Part shown: in pieces, positions 34,370 to 43,549 of the stretch | How the letters are laid out: every line of letters begins with the position of its first letter | How positions within the stretch are numbered: the first letter of the stretch is position 1 | Source of the DNA: Alphaproteobacteria bacterium | GTDB lineage: Bacteria; Pseudomonadota; Alphaproteobacteria; UBA828 | Assembly: GCA_022826665.1 (NCBI GenBank) | Contig: JAJDUK010000063.1 | Location: forward strand, 124,001 to 188,000 | Length of the DNA stretch: 64,000 nt | Reading direction: 5' to 3' | The notes under the pieces: model-generated | Seen by the model: only the letters and a program-made list of their open reading frames with translations | What the model was told of the DNA's origin: nothing | Database searches by the model: none | Translations under genes and position numbers: made by a program

Positions 34370-35134
34370 ATGGCGGAGGCAGATGCCGCGCCCGGCGGCG
34401 CCGAAGACCCGATCATCGAAATCACCGGCCTCAACAAGTGGTTCGGCCAGTTCCACGTGCTGCGCGACATCGATCTCATGGTTGAGCGACGGGAGCGCAT
34501 CGTCATCTGCGGGCCGTCGGGATCGGGCAAGTCGACGCTGATCCGCTGCATCAACAGGCTGGAGGAGCATCAGGAAGGCAAGGTCGTCGTCGACGGCGTC
34601 GAGCTCACCCACAACCTAAAGAACATCGATGCCATCCGCCGCGAGGTCGGCATGGTGTTCCAGCAGTTCAATCTGTTTCCGCACCTGACCGTGCTGGAGA
34701 ACTGCACCCTCGCGCCGATCTGGGTGCGCAAGATGCCCAAGGACGAGGCGCAGCAGATCGCCATGAAATACCTCGAGCGAGTCAAAATTCCGGAACAGGC
34801 CCTGAAATATCCCGGCCAGCTCTCGGGTGGTCAGCAGCAGCGCGTGGCCATCGCCCGCTCCCTCTGCATGCAGCCGAACATCATGTTGTTCGACGAGCCC
34901 ACCTCGGCCCTCGATCCGGAGATGATCAAGGAGGTGCTCGAGGTCATGGTCGACCTTGCCGAGAGCGGCATGACCATGCTCGTCGTCACCCATGAGATGG
35001 GCTTCGCCTCGCAGGTCGCCAACCGCGTCATCTTCATGGACGAGGGCCAGATCGTCGAACAGAACACGCCGGAAGAGTTCTTCAACAATCCCCAGTCCGA
35101 TCGGACCAAGCTGTTCCTGAGCCAGATTCTGTAG
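34370..35134 (+). CDS. aapP: General L-amino acid ABC transporter ATPase AapP/BztD
   Basis: This is a 254-residue ATPase. Walker A is GPSGSGKST at residues 48-56, the signature LSGGQQQR is near 148, and Walker B is [15 protein letters not shown]. The length and sequence are those of GlnQ/AapP proteins. It is the last gene of the aapJQMP operon, 9 bp after aapM. Confidence 0.95.
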   Translation: MAEADAAPGGAEDPIIEITGLNKWFGQFHVLRDIDLMVERRERIVICGPSGSGKSTLIRCINRLEEHQEGKVVVDGVELTHNLKNIDAIRREVGMVFQQFNLFPHLTVLENCTLAPIWVRKMPKDEAQQIAMKYLERVKIPEQALKYPGQLSGGQQQRVAIARSLCMQPNIMLFDEPTSALDPEMIKEVLEVMVDLAESGMTMLVVTHEMGFASQVANRVIFMDEGQIVEQNTPEEFFNNPQSDRTKLFLSQIL

Positions 35135-35160
35135 GGCCTGCGGTGGGCATGCGGCCTGTC

Positions 35161-36612
35161 TCAGCCTCCGTCCGCCTTGCCTTCGCCAACGTCGAAACGC
35201 GCAGGCGCGGGGCTCACCACGCGGGTCTTGCCGCCGTCAGCGACCTCGAAGACGGCGAGGCCCCGTTCCGCGATCCCCTCGTCGTCGAAGCGAAAGAGAC
35301 CGTCCGCGCCGACGAATCCGCCGCGGTTGCCGATGGCCTGCGCGCCGAACGAGGCGCCCGCACGGGCGAGAGCCGCGGCCAGCGCGGTCGCATCATAGGC
35401 GACGGTAGCGATTGCTCCCGGCGATTCGCCGAAGACCCGGCGGTAGCGTTCCTCGAAATTCCGCCGTGCGTCCGGGTCAGGACCCGCGAACCAGCCGCCC
35501 GCGAGCGCCGGCTCGCCGAGCGTAGCCGCATCCTCCCAGAGGCCCGTTCCCAAAACGCGGACTTCGGTGGGGTCGATGTCGTAGTAGGGGAGTAGCGGCG
35601 CGACCTGCCGCAGCCGAGCGCCGCCATCCGCCAGCAGTAGCGCATCGAAGGGCAGCTCGCCCAGCGTGTCGAGGGTCTCGAGCCGTTTTAGGCGGCGGCG
35701 GGCGGCGGCATCGTCCTGCCGGGCAAGCGTCCGTCGCTCGTGCTCCAGGGCCTGGGCGCGCCGGTCGTACTCGGCGAGGTCACTCACGACGTTTGCTGCG
35801 TCCGACGCATCCGCAGCGTAGTTACGGACTTTTTCGAGCGACAGTCCGTTGAGCGCTGCCGCCGTCCAGGCTTCGTCCGCCACCGTCGCGCCATAACGTG
35901 TCTCAGGCGCCAACAGGGCGATCCGTCGGTGGCCATTCGCCGCCGCGTGGGCGAAGACCCGCCTGATCTGCGCGCGCGGTGTATGGCCGAGCAGGTACAC
36001 GCCTTCGCTTGCGGCCGCCCGATCGGTGGAGAAGGCGACCACGGTGACCCCATGCGCTCGTGCGTGGGAGGCGACTGCGTTCACGCCCTCGGCAAACAGG
36101 GGTCCGAGGATCAGGTCAACGCCCTCTTCGAGCAGCGCGAGCGCGGCCCGCTCGGCACCCGGCGCCGTGCCTCCCGTATCGCGCGGCAGCAGCAAGAAGC
36201 GCTCATCGGCCGTGTCGAAGAGGGCGAGCTGCGCCGCGTGCAGCAGCGTCTCACCTTCCGACGCATAGCGGCCGGAGAGTGGCAGCAGCAGGCCCACCCT
36301 GGCGGCGGGTCGCGCTTCTTCGGGCGCCGAGGCTGCGCCGTCGTCTTCCTCGGCAAGCTCCCCCGCAGTCGATTCATCGGCGGGGAGGGCGGCGAGCGTT
36401 TCGGCCCGCTCATCGGCCGGAGGGATCAAAGACTCAGACGCGGCGGTCTCCCCTTCGGCTGCCGAGCGAGGCGGCGGCTGGTCCTCGGGCGGTGGCGGCG
36501 GTACGCTCGGTGCGGCGCAGGCGCCCCCGAGAAGGACCAGCAGCAGGGCGGCGCCTGCCGCTCCGATCCGCCGGCGCCGATTAGCTGCGGAGAGGCTACG
36601 AGGTCGATCCAT
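35161..36612 (-). CDS. LpoA-like penicillin-binding protein activator (lipoprotein)
   Basis: This protein has 483 residues from ATG 36612 (MDRPRSLSAANRRRRIG). A hydrophobic signal runs into LLGGACAAPS, a somewhat atypical lipobox with Cys near residue 31. A Pro/Glu/Ala-rich linker (residues 32-100) leads to a type I periplasmic-binding fold starting at ARVGLLLPLSGRYASEGETL. This matches the YraM/LpoA C-terminal domain, which in E. coli stimulates PBP1A from the outer membrane. It diverges from rsmI with overlapping start codons. Outer-membrane location is inferred. Confidence 0.83.
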   Translation of the reverse strand: MDRPRSLSAANRRRRIGAAGAALLLVLLGGACAAPSVPPPPPEDQPPPRSAAEGETAASESLIPPADERAETLAALPADESTAGELAEEDDGAASAPEEARPAARVGLLLPLSGRYASEGETLLHAAQLALFDTADERFLLLPRDTGGTAPGAERAALALLEEGVDLILGPLFAEGVNAVASHARAHGVTVVAFSTDRAAASEGVYLLGHTPRAQIRRVFAHAAANGHRRIALLAPETRYGATVADEAWTAAALNGLSLEKVRNYAADASDAANVVSDLAEYDRRAQALEHERRTLARQDDAAARRRLKRLETLDTLGELPFDALLLADGGARLRQVAPLLPYYDIDPTEVRVLGTGLWEDAATLGEPALAGGWFAGPDPDARRNFEERYRRVFGESPGAIATVAYDATALAAALARAGASFGAQAIGNRGGFVGADGLFRFDDEGIAERGLAVFEVADGGKTRVVSPAPARFDVGEGKADGG

Positions 36613-37555
36613 GTCCGAGGAAGCTCCCGCGACGCCGGCAGGCGCGGGACAGACTAGGGAGGACACCCCGGCGAGTAAACCGAAGCCCGGGGCGGAACCA
36701 GGTCTTTGGCTGGTGGCGACCCCGATCGGCAATCTGGAGGACGTTTCTCAACGGGCGCTTACGGTGCTTGCGTCCGTCGATCGTGTCGCCTGCGAGGACA
36801 CCCGCCGCACCGGGCGGCTCCTGGCACGCCACGGTATCTCGGCACGCCTTGTCTCCTACCACGAGCATAACGCGGCGCGCGTTCGCCCGGCGTTGATCCG
36901 TACGCTTACAGGGGGCGGCTCGGTGGCTCTAGTTTCGGACGCCGGCACGCCGCTGATCTCCGACCCCGGCTACAAGCTGGTCAGCGAAGCGGTCTCCGCC
37001 GGTATTCACGTCACCGGCTGTCCCGGCCCGAGCGCGCCCCTGCTCGCGCTCATCCTCTCTGGCCTGCCGACCGATCGCTTCTACTTCGGCGGCTTCCTGC
37101 CCTCAAAGGCGGGGCCCCGGCGGGAGGCGCTCGCCACGCTCTGCTCCCTCGACGCCACGCTCGTCTTCCTCGAATCGCCCCGGCGACTGGCGGCGTCACT
37201 AGAAGACATAGCGGCGATACTCGGCCCGCGCCCGGCGGCTGTGGCGCGCGAGCTGACCAAGCTGCACGAGGAGGTACGGCGCGGATCGCTCGGCGAACTG
37301 GCCGGCCATTACGCCGCCGCCGGTGCTCCCAAAGGCGAAGTCGTGATCGTCGTTGGCGGCGAGCGGGGAGACACGGCGCAACGAGCGCTCTCGGACGCGG
37401 ATATCGACGCGCGCCTCGACCGTCTGCTCGCCGAGGGCACCGTGCGCGACGCCGCGGCGGCGCTCAGCGCCGAAACCGGGCTGCCGCGTCGCGAGCTCTA
37501 TACCCGTGCATTGGCACGGACACGGGCACGGGAGGAATGCGCGGTCGATCCCTAG
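36611..37555 (+). CDS. rsmI: 16S rRNA (cytidine1402-2'-O)-methyltransferase RsmI
   Basis: This 314-residue tetrapyrrole-methylase-fold enzyme methylates the ribose of C1402 with SAM. LWLVATPIGNLEDVSQRAL begins at about residue 33, and ACEDTRRTGRLL and LVSDAGTPLISDPGYKLV are signature blocks. The first 30 residues are an unconserved Pro/Ala-rich extension, but no later start fits. Its ATG overlaps that of the divergent LpoA-like gene. It overlaps yraN by 19 bp. Confidence 0.94.
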   Translation: MSEEAPATPAGAGQTREDTPASKPKPGAEPGLWLVATPIGNLEDVSQRALTVLASVDRVACEDTRRTGRLLARHGISARLVSYHEHNAARVRPALIRTLTGGGSVALVSDAGTPLISDPGYKLVSEAVSAGIHVTGCPGPSAPLLALILSGLPTDRFYFGGFLPSKAGPRREALATLCSLDATLVFLESPRRLAASLEDIAAILGPRPAAVARELTKLHEEVRRGSLGELAGHYAAAGAPKGEVVIVVGGERGDTAQRALSDADIDARLDRLLAEGTVRDAAAALSAETGLPRRELYTRALARTRAREECAVDP

Positions 37556-37929
37556 AGGAACGACGCGCGGCTTATGCGCGTGGTCTTGCGGCGGAGCGAC
37601 TTTGCGCGTTGCGTCTCCGACTCACGGGCTGGCGCATCCTGGCGCGGCGCTACGTGACCCCCGCAGGCGAACTCGACATCGTCGCGCAACGCGGCGCGTT
37701 GATCGCCTTCATCGAGGTGAAGCATCGCAAGGAGCGCCAGGGCATTCTTGAGGCCGTTACCGCGCATCAGCGGCGGCGTATCGAGAACGCCGCCACCATT
37801 TACTTGTCGCGTCACCCGAATCGGCGCAAGCTTTCACTCCGATTCGATTTGATGGTGGTGAGCCCTTGGCGATGGCCGAGCCACCTGCCAGATGCGTGGC
37901 GTCCCGACCGCAGCGGGACAGTTATCTGA
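37537..37929 (+). CDS. yraN: YraN family (UPF0102) putative endonuclease
   Basis: This 130-residue protein begins inside the end of rsmI. The nuclease-like core reads RRYVTPAGELDIVAQRG and FIEVKHRKE, where the Asp and Glu-X-Lys resemble the PD-(D/E)XK active site. YraN function is unproven; it is related to Holliday-junction-resolvase folds. The rsmI-yraN pair is widely conserved. Confidence 0.9.
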   Translation: MRGRSLEERRAAYARGLAAERLCALRLRLTGWRILARRYVTPAGELDIVAQRGALIAFIEVKHRKERQGILEAVTAHQRRRIENAATIYLSRHPNRRKLSLRFDLMVVSPWRWPSHLPDAWRPDRSGTVI

Positions 37930-38558
37930 CACGATTGACGCGGTGCCCGAGCCGGAAGGCGGGACCCGCAGTCGCGCTCGTACTCCTCTTGGCCGGCTCG
38001 CTCTCCCTCTCTGGATGTGCGGAACTTCTGATCGGCGCGGCCGCTACGACGGGCGTTGCGATCGCCGAGGAGCGCTCGGTCGGCGACGCGGTCGACGACC
38101 TGACCATTAGGGCGGAGCTCAACCACCTATTCTTCCGGGACGATGTCGAGCTCTTTGGGGACGTGTCGTTCAGCGTGATCGAAGGACGTGTTCTGCTCAA
38201 AGGCAGCGTGCCCACGCCCGACGATCGCATCCGTGCGCTTCGGCTCGCCTGGCAGGCCGCCGGCGTTCGCGAGGTGATCAATGAGCTTCAGGTGGCCGAC
38301 GACAGCGGGATCTTGGATTACGCGCGTGACACGTGGATTTCGGCGCAGCTCAAGGGAAAGCTTCTGGTGGACGGCGATGTCCTCTCCATCAACTACAGCG
38401 TGGAGACGGTCAACGGCACGGTCTACCTCCTGGGTATCGCGCAGGACGAAGCCGAACTCGCGCGGGTCACCGAACATGCCCGCAGCATCGAGGATGTGAA
38501 GCGTGTCGTGAGCCACGTGGTCTTGAAGGACGACCGTCACCGCCCGGTGACGCCTTGA
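37866..38558 (+). CDS. BON-domain lipoprotein, DolP-like (first copy)
   Basis: This protein has up to 230 residues; the start is uncertain (ATG 37866 or 37872, overlapping yraN by about 60 bp, or TTG 37935). The lipobox LSLSGC is clear. Two BON domains follow: DLTIRAELNHLFFRDDVELF and DTWISAQLKGKLLVDGDVLS mark their starts. E. coli DolP (YraP), an outer-membrane-integrity lipoprotein, has the same layout and genomic neighbourhood. Its stop overlaps the start of the second copy by one base. Confidence 0.85.
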   Translation: MAMAEPPARCVASRPQRDSYLTRLTRCPSRKAGPAVALVLLLAGSLSLSGCAELLIGAAATTGVAIAEERSVGDAVDDLTIRAELNHLFFRDDVELFGDVSFSVIEGRVLLKGSVPTPDDRIRALRLAWQAAGVREVINELQVADDSGILDYARDTWISAQLKGKLLVDGDVLSINYSVETVNGTVYLLGIAQDEAELARVTEHARSIEDVKRVVSHVVLKDDRHRPVTP

Positions 38559-39262
38559 TGGCCGGTGGGGCGAATGCACGCACAGGCCGCACGGGCGGCC
38601 GGAGTCTTCGCCACTGGCGCCAAGCTGGTCCGGCCGCAGCTCTCGCCCTCGCGCTGGCCGCCCCGCTGAGTCTCGCCGGTTGTGCGGATGTCATCATCGG
38701 CGCGGCCACCACGACGGGCCTCGCCATCGCCGAGGAACGCACGGTCGGCGACGCCGTCAAGGACCTGACGATTCAAGCGGAACTCAACCATCTCTTCTTC
38801 CGGGACGATCTCGACCTTTACAACGACGTCTCGATCAGCGTGATGGAGGGCCGCGTGCTGCTCAAGGGTAGCGTGCCGACGCATGAGGATCGGATCCGCG
38901 CGGGTTGGGTCGCCCGGCAGGCTGCGCGCGCGGAGGAGGTGATCAACGAGCTGCAGGTGACCGGCGAGGGCGGAATTCTGGACTACGCGGAGGACAGGTG
39001 GATTTCGTTTAAGCTCCGGGCCAGGCTGCTCATGGACCTCGATATCCTGTCGGTCAACTATGATATCGAGACCGTCAACGGCACGGTTTATCTCTTGGGG
39101 ATCGCGCAGGACGAGGATGAGCTGGAGCAGGTCAAGGCGCACGCCCGCAGTGTGGGCGGCGTCGAGCGCGTGGTGAGCCACGTGATCATGAAGGACGACC
39201 CGCGTCGCCCGCTGCCATCTGATGCGCGGTCAAGCTCCTCGCTGCCACCTGATGCCGGGTGA
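38558..39262 (+). CDS. BON-domain lipoprotein, DolP-like (second copy)
   Basis: This is a 234-residue paralogue of the preceding gene. The signal ends at LSLAGC, and two BON domains follow with nearly the same spacing (DLTIQAELNHLFFRDDLDLY and ENTVNGTVYLLGIAQDE-type residues). A Ser/Pro-rich tail of about 20 residues is unique to this copy. The tandem arrangement shows a local duplication. It overlaps the start of the SirB1-like gene. Confidence 0.85.
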   Translation: MAGGANARTGRTGGRSLRHWRQAGPAAALALALAAPLSLAGCADVIIGAATTTGLAIAEERTVGDAVKDLTIQAELNHLFFRDDLDLYNDVSISVMEGRVLLKGSVPTHEDRIRAGWVARQAARAEEVINELQVTGEGGILDYAEDRWISFKLRARLLMDLDILSVNYDIETVNGTVYLLGIAQDEDELEQVKAHARSVGGVERVVSHVIMKDDPRRPLPSDARSSSSLPPDAG

Positions 39263-40079
39263 CGCGATCGAAGGTGCGCTCCGCGCTGTCGGCATCCTCG
39301 CGGACGAAGAGATCGACTTGGCCGATGCTGCGCTGTTGCTCGGTGCCCTCGACATGCCGGGCGCATCGCTCGAAGGCTACCGCACCCACGTCGGCCGGCT
39401 CGGCGAGGACGTGGCGGCGCTGGCCCGCGCCGGCGAGCCGCTGGAGCGTCGCCGCCGTCACCTCAACGCCGTTCTCTTCGAGGCGCACGGGTATGCCGGC
39501 GATACCGAGAGCTACGATGCGCCCGAGAACGCAAATCTGCTTCAGGTCATCGACCGCAGGATCGGTCTCCCGGTCAGCCTCGGCATTCTCTACATCCACG
39601 CCGCCCGGGCGCAGGGCTGGGCAGTGGACGGGCTGGCCTTCCCCGGTCACTTTCTGGTGCGGATGGACGAGGGCGACCGCCGTGTGATCGTCGATCCCTT
39701 CCACCAGGGCCAGGCGCTGGAGGCCGGTCACCTGCGCGGCCTGCTCAAGCAGTTCCAGGGTGCCGATGTGGAGCTGGAGCCCGCCCACTACGCGCCGGTC
39801 GGCAACCGGGCGATCCTTCTCAGGCTCCAGAACAATATCAAGTCCCGGGCGCTGCAGGCGGGCGACGGCACCCGCGCCGCCGCGATCCTGGAACGGATGC
39901 TGCTGATCGCGCCGGAGGCCGGCGGCCTCTGGCATGAGCTCGGCATGGTGCGGGCGCGGCTCGGCACCATCAAGGGCGCGGTCGAGGCGCTGGAGCGGAG
40001 CCTTGCCTGTCCGTTGCCCGAAGCCGCGCGGTCGCGTGTCGAGGCGGCGCTCGCGTCTCTCACGACCAGCCTGCATTGA
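39252..40079 (+). CDS. SirB1/transglutaminase-like TPR protein
   Basis: This protein has 275 residues from ATG 39252 (MPGDAIEGAL); ATG 39222 is possible. The N-terminal SirB1 domain contains IDRRIGLPVSLGILYIHAAR and FPGHFLVRMD. The catalytic Cys of true transglutaminases is absent. The C-terminal third (AAAILERMLLIAPEAGGLWH) has a TPR-like repeat. The cellular role is unknown. The gene overlaps the BON gene and lies 28 bp upstream of gshB, so it is probably cotranscribed. Confidence 0.82.
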   Translation: MPGDAIEGALRAVGILADEEIDLADAALLLGALDMPGASLEGYRTHVGRLGEDVAALARAGEPLERRRRHLNAVLFEAHGYAGDTESYDAPENANLLQVIDRRIGLPVSLGILYIHAARAQGWAVDGLAFPGHFLVRMDEGDRRVIVDPFHQGQALEAGHLRGLLKQFQGADVELEPAHYAPVGNRAILLRLQNNIKSRALQAGDGTRAAAILERMLLIAPEAGGLWHELGMVRARLGTIKGAVEALERSLACPLPEAARSRVEAALASLTTSLH

Positions 40080-40107
40080 GAGCCGAGGGACTTAGGGGGT
40101 CCATGAC

Positions 40108-41055
40108 GTGAGCCTCGCCGTGGCCATTCAAATGGACCCGATCGAGTCCATCGACATCGAGGCCGACAGCACCTTCGTGCTCGCGCTGGAAGCGCAGGCC
40201 AGGGGCCATAGGCTGTACCACTACCTGCCGCAGCATCTCTCGCTGACCGCGGCCGGTGCGGTGGCGACGGTGCGTCCCCTTGAGGTGCGCCGGAAGATCG
40301 GCGATCACTTCTCCCTCGGTGCGCCTAAGAGCGTCGACCTCGCCACCATGGACGTCGTCCTGATGCGCCAGGACCCGCCCTTCGACATGGCCTACATCAC
40401 GGCCACCCACATCCTGGAACAGATTCAAGCAGAGACGCTGGTGGTCAACGACCCGGTTCATGTGCGGAACGCGCCGGAAAAACTCTTCGTCACGCGGTTC
40501 CCCGAGCTGATGCCGCCGACGCTGATCACCGCCGAGCGCGACATGATCGTCGATTTCCGCGCCCGGCACGGCGACATCATCCTCAAGCCCCTTTTCGGCA
40601 ACGGCGGCGCGGGCGTATTCCACGTCGGGCCCGAGGACGAGAACCTCAATGCCTTGATCGAGATGTTCGGCACGTTCTTCCGCGAGCCGATCATTGCCCA
40701 AGCCTATCTGCCGGCGGTGCGCGACGGCGACAAGCGCATCATCCTGGTGGAGGGCGAGCCGGTGGGCGCCGTGAACCGGGTGCCGGCCGCCGGCGAGGCC
40801 CGTGCCAACATGCATGTCGGCGCCCGGCCGGACAAAACCCGACTGAGCGACCGCGACCGTGAAATCTGCGCGGCGATCGGCCCGGCACTCCGGGAACGCG
40901 GCCTGATCTTCACGGGGATCGACGTGATCGGAGGCTATCTCACCGAGATCAACGTCACCTCGCCCACGGGCATTCAGGAGATCAACCGCCTCGACGGCAC
41001 TCGCCTCGAAGCCCTGATCTGGGATGCGATCGAGGTCCGGCTCGCGCGCTCGTAG
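40108..41055 (+). CDS. gshB: Glutathione synthase
   Basis: This is a 315-residue ATP-grasp enzyme joining gamma-glutamylcysteine and glycine. A GTG start ([20 protein letters not shown]) fits the conserved N-terminus; the ATG 6 bp upstream runs into a stop. [34 protein letters not shown] and [15 protein letters not shown] are GshB signature blocks. It is convergent with the GFA-family gene. Confidence 0.95.
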   Translation: MSLAVAIQMDPIESIDIEADSTFVLALEAQARGHRLYHYLPQHLSLTAAGAVATVRPLEVRRKIGDHFSLGAPKSVDLATMDVVLMRQDPPFDMAYITATHILEQIQAETLVVNDPVHVRNAPEKLFVTRFPELMPPTLITAERDMIVDFRARHGDIILKPLFGNGGAGVFHVGPEDENLNALIEMFGTFFREPIIAQAYLPAVRDGDKRIILVEGEPVGAVNRVPAAGEARANMHVGARPDKTRLSDRDREICAAIGPALRERGLIFTGIDVIGGYLTEINVTSPTGIQEINRLDGTRLEALIWDAIEVRLARS

Positions 41056-41087
41056 ACCTATATTCAGGCCGATACGTGGGCCTTGTT

Positions 41088-41483
41088 CTATAGGGGCTCG
41101 CGCTTGGGCGGCCCTGGATCGTCGACGTTCCAGTCTGCGCCGTACACCGCGATCACCGTCTCGCCCGTGACGGTGCCGGGATCGAGGCAGGGCACGTTGA
41201 CGCTGTAGCAATCGGGCGCCGAGCGCGGCGAGTAAAATGACTTCACGCCGCAGACCGCGCAGAAGAGGTGCTCGGCCACGCCAGTGCCGAAGCGGTAGCT
41301 GGTCAGCTTGTCCGCGCCCGAGAGCAGGGCAAAACGCGATTTCGGCACCACCAGATGGCGGTAGCCGGACTTCCGGCAGATCGAGCAGTCGCAGTCGTGC
41401 ACCTCGATCTGGGCCGGAGCCTCGCAGGAGAAGCGCACCGCGCCGCAGTGGCAGCCGCCCGTGTGGGTGACGAGCGCGGTCAC
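41088..41483 (-). CDS. GFA-family zinc protein
   Basis: This protein has 131 residues from GTG 41483 (VTALVTHTGGCHCGAVRF); longer versions would run into the tRNA gene and are unlikely. The Cys pattern CHC, CDCSICRKSG and CAVCG forms the two zinc sites of the glutathione-dependent formaldehyde-activating (Gfa) family. Glutathione-dependent activity is not shown for most members. No good ribosome-binding site precedes the start. It lies next to gshB, convergent. Confidence 0.82.
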   Translation of the reverse strand: MTALVTHTGGCHCGAVRFSCEAPAQIEVHDCDCSICRKSGYRHLVVPKSRFALLSGADKLTSYRFGTGVAEHLFCAVCGVKSFYSPRSAPDCYSVNVPCLDPGTVTGETVIAVYGADWNVDDPGPPKREPL

Positions 41484-41600
41484 TGGCGGCTGTTCGTCGC
41501 GTGAATGGCGGGTGCGGCGGGCAGCACGCGCATCTCGGCCTCTTCCCCTGCGCGTCGCGCAAACGCCCGCCGTAAACTTTGGCGGGCGCGGGCCGGAGAC

Positions 41601-41675
41601 TGGAGCGGGCGATGGGATTCGAACCCACGACCCCAACCTTGGCAAGGTTGTGCTCTACCCCTGAGCTACGCCCGC
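41601..41675 (-). tRNA. tRNA-Gly(GCC)
   Basis: The minus strand reads GCGGGCGTAGCTCAGGGGTA from 41675, folds into a full cloverleaf, and ends with an encoded CCA at 41601. The acceptor stem GCGGGCG/CGCCCGC is perfect. The anticodon stem ACAACC/GGTTGT encloses the loop TTGCCAA with anticodon GCC. The T-loop GTTCGAATC is standard. Confidence 0.98.
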
Positions 41676-41699
41676 CTGCGCCCAGCCCCGTGCGTTGCG

Positions 41700-41727
41700 A
41701 TAGTACGCGTTCGGCGCGCCCGCACAA
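41700..41727 (-). promoter_or_regulatory. Probable promoter of tRNA-Gly
   Basis: On the minus strand TTGTGC (41722-41727) and TACTAT (41700-41705) are 16 bp apart. The start site would be near 41693, about 18 nt before the mature tRNA 5' end. Confidence 0.5.
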
Positions 41728-41738
41728 GCGCAATCCCG

Positions 41739-41768
41739 CTGACACATTTCCCACCGAAAAGGTATACG
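41739..41768 (+). promoter_or_regulatory. Possible promoter of the RNA helicase gene
   Basis: CTGACA (41739-41744) and TATACG (41763-41768) are 18 bp apart on the plus strand. This would give a leader of about 280 nt before the GTG at 42058. A weaker alternative is TTGACG-N17-TAGGAG at 41805-41833. Both lie in the 380-bp stretch 41676-42057, which has no gene. Confidence 0.35.
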
Positions 41769-42057
41769 CAGCACGTGCATCGTTGCCCCCCGTGCAGATG
41801 GCGATTGACGCTGGCTTGCGGCAAGGGTAGGAGGGGCGCGGACCGAGGACGCCGCGTCGCACGCGCGTCCGAATTCGAGTCCGACGGCGGGTCATTCATC
41901 GGTTGCCTTGCGGCCAACCCGCCGCTGAAGGAGCAATAAATCCTGCATCACGTCATTGGTCCGCGACATGCGGCTGGGAGCCACGCCGGCGCCCGTGCCG
42001 TGCTGTCGCTCGAAGGCTCGCAGGGTGCGGCGAAATCGCCGCTATGGAGGAAATTTC

Positions 42058-43512
42058 GTGGAATTGAATGAAGGATTCGCGGATCTCGGTCTGAGCGAGC
42101 CGCTGCTCGCCGCCGTGGCCGGGGCCGGCTACGAGGCGCCGACGCCGATCCAGCAGAAAGCCATCCCGCTGGTCCTGCGCGGCGTCGACCTGCTGGGCTG
42201 CGCCCAGACCGGCACAGGCAAGACCGCATCCTACGCGCTGCCGATCATCGACATCTTGAGCGCGGGCACGGGCAAGCCGCGGATGCCGCGATGCCTGATC
42301 CTGGCGCCGACGCGGGAACTCGCGCAGCAGATTGCCGACAACTTCGTCACCTACGGCGCCAAACACAGCCTGCGCCAGGCGCTGCTCATCGGCGGCGAGG
42401 GGTTCACGCTGCAGGAAGCCGCGCTCGGCAAGGACCCCGACATTCTGATCGCCACCCCTGGTCGCCTGATCGACATGTTCGAGCGGGGCCGGATCATGCT
42501 GGGCGGCGTCAAGGTCTTGGTGATCGACGAGGCCGATCGCATGCTCGACATGGGCTTCATCCCGGATGTCGAGCGCATCGTCCAGACGCTGCCGCGCATC
42601 CGCCAGACTCTCATGTTCTCCGCCACACTCGGGCCCGAGATCAAGCGGCTCGGCAAGGAGTTCCTGATCAACCCCAAGGAGGTGAGCGTCGCGCCGCCGG
42701 CAACGGTGGCAGGCACCGTGAGCCACGCGATGATCCTGGTGGACCCGGAAGAAAAACGCGCCGCGTTGCGTGTCCTGCTCCGCGACGAGGCGGTGCAGAG
42801 CGCGCTGATCTTTTGCAACCGCAAGAAGGACGTCGATATCGTCAGCGCCTCGCTCCAGCGCCACGGCTTCGACGCTCGCGCGCTGCACGGCGACATGGTG
42901 CAGCACCGCCGCACCGAGACGCTGGCGGCGTTCAAGGAGGGCGAGGTCAACCTCCTCGTCTGCAGCGACGTGGCGGGTCGCGGCCTCGACATCGAGGCCG
43001 TATCTCACGTCATCAACTTCGACGTGCCCTACAATCCCGAGGACTACGTCCATCGCATCGGCCGCACCGGCCGTGCCGGCCGCGAGGGCCAGGCGATCAC
43101 GCTCGCCACTCATGAGGAAGCCGAGGCCGTGGGCGCCATCGCGGCGCTCGTCAACGCCGCGATCCCGCTCACGACCCCCGAGGGCGAGCCGGCCGAACTC
43201 GACGCCGCCCCCCGCGAGCGCAGCCGTTCGCGCCGGGGCCGCAGGCGCCGCGAGGAGCCTGGCACGGCCGAGAAGCGCCCGACGCGTCAGCGCAAGCGGA
43301 CGCGCGACGCAGAAGCTGCCGAAAGCAAGCCCAAGCGGGAGAAGAGGCGAGCCGGGAGCTCCGCAGAGGCAAATGAGGGCCAGCGTGACCGCAGGGCGAC
43401 CAAGCAGAGCGCCACTGACCGCGACGACGAGCGGGTAACGGGGCTCGGCGACCACGTGCCGGCGTTCCTCAGCGATCCCCTGCCGGCGCTCCGGCCCGGC
43501 GCGGAGCGCTAA
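42058..43512 (+). CDS. DEAD-box RNA helicase, RhlE-like
   Basis: This protein has 484 residues from GTG 42058, seven bases after GGAGG. The Q motif is GYEAPTPIQQKAIP, motif I AQTGTGKT, motif II DEAD in VIDEADRMLDMG, motif III SAT, and motif VI HRIGRTGRAGR. From about residue 385 the protein becomes a basic, disordered tail (RSRRGRRRREE) likely to bind RNA or RNase E. It faces rne across 115 bp, so a link to the RNA degradosome is plausible. Confidence 0.92.
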   Translation: MELNEGFADLGLSEPLLAAVAGAGYEAPTPIQQKAIPLVLRGVDLLGCAQTGTGKTASYALPIIDILSAGTGKPRMPRCLILAPTRELAQQIADNFVTYGAKHSLRQALLIGGEGFTLQEAALGKDPDILIATPGRLIDMFERGRIMLGGVKVLVIDEADRMLDMGFIPDVERIVQTLPRIRQTLMFSATLGPEIKRLGKEFLINPKEVSVAPPATVAGTVSHAMILVDPEEKRAALRVLLRDEAVQSALIFCNRKKDVDIVSASLQRHGFDARALHGDMVQHRRTETLAAFKEGEVNLLVCSDVAGRGLDIEAVSHVINFDVPYNPEDYVHRIGRTGRAGREGQAITLATHEEAEAVGAIAALVNAAIPLTTPEGEPAELDAAPRERSRSRRGRRRREEPGTAEKRPTRQRKRTRDAEAAESKPKREKRRAGSSAEANEGQRDRRATKQSATDRDDERVTGLGDHVPAFLSDPLPALRPGAER

Positions 43513-43549
43513 CCCAGAGTTCTCACCTTAAGTCACGGCCTGCGCATAT

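Noticed and set aside
41461-41830. Several plus-strand reading frames (for example one containing GFEPTTPTLARLCSTPELRP) across the tRNA region
   Set aside because: They are the well-known false peptides produced by translating the reverse complement of a tRNA gene; tRNA-Gly(GCC) at 41601-41675 explains them.
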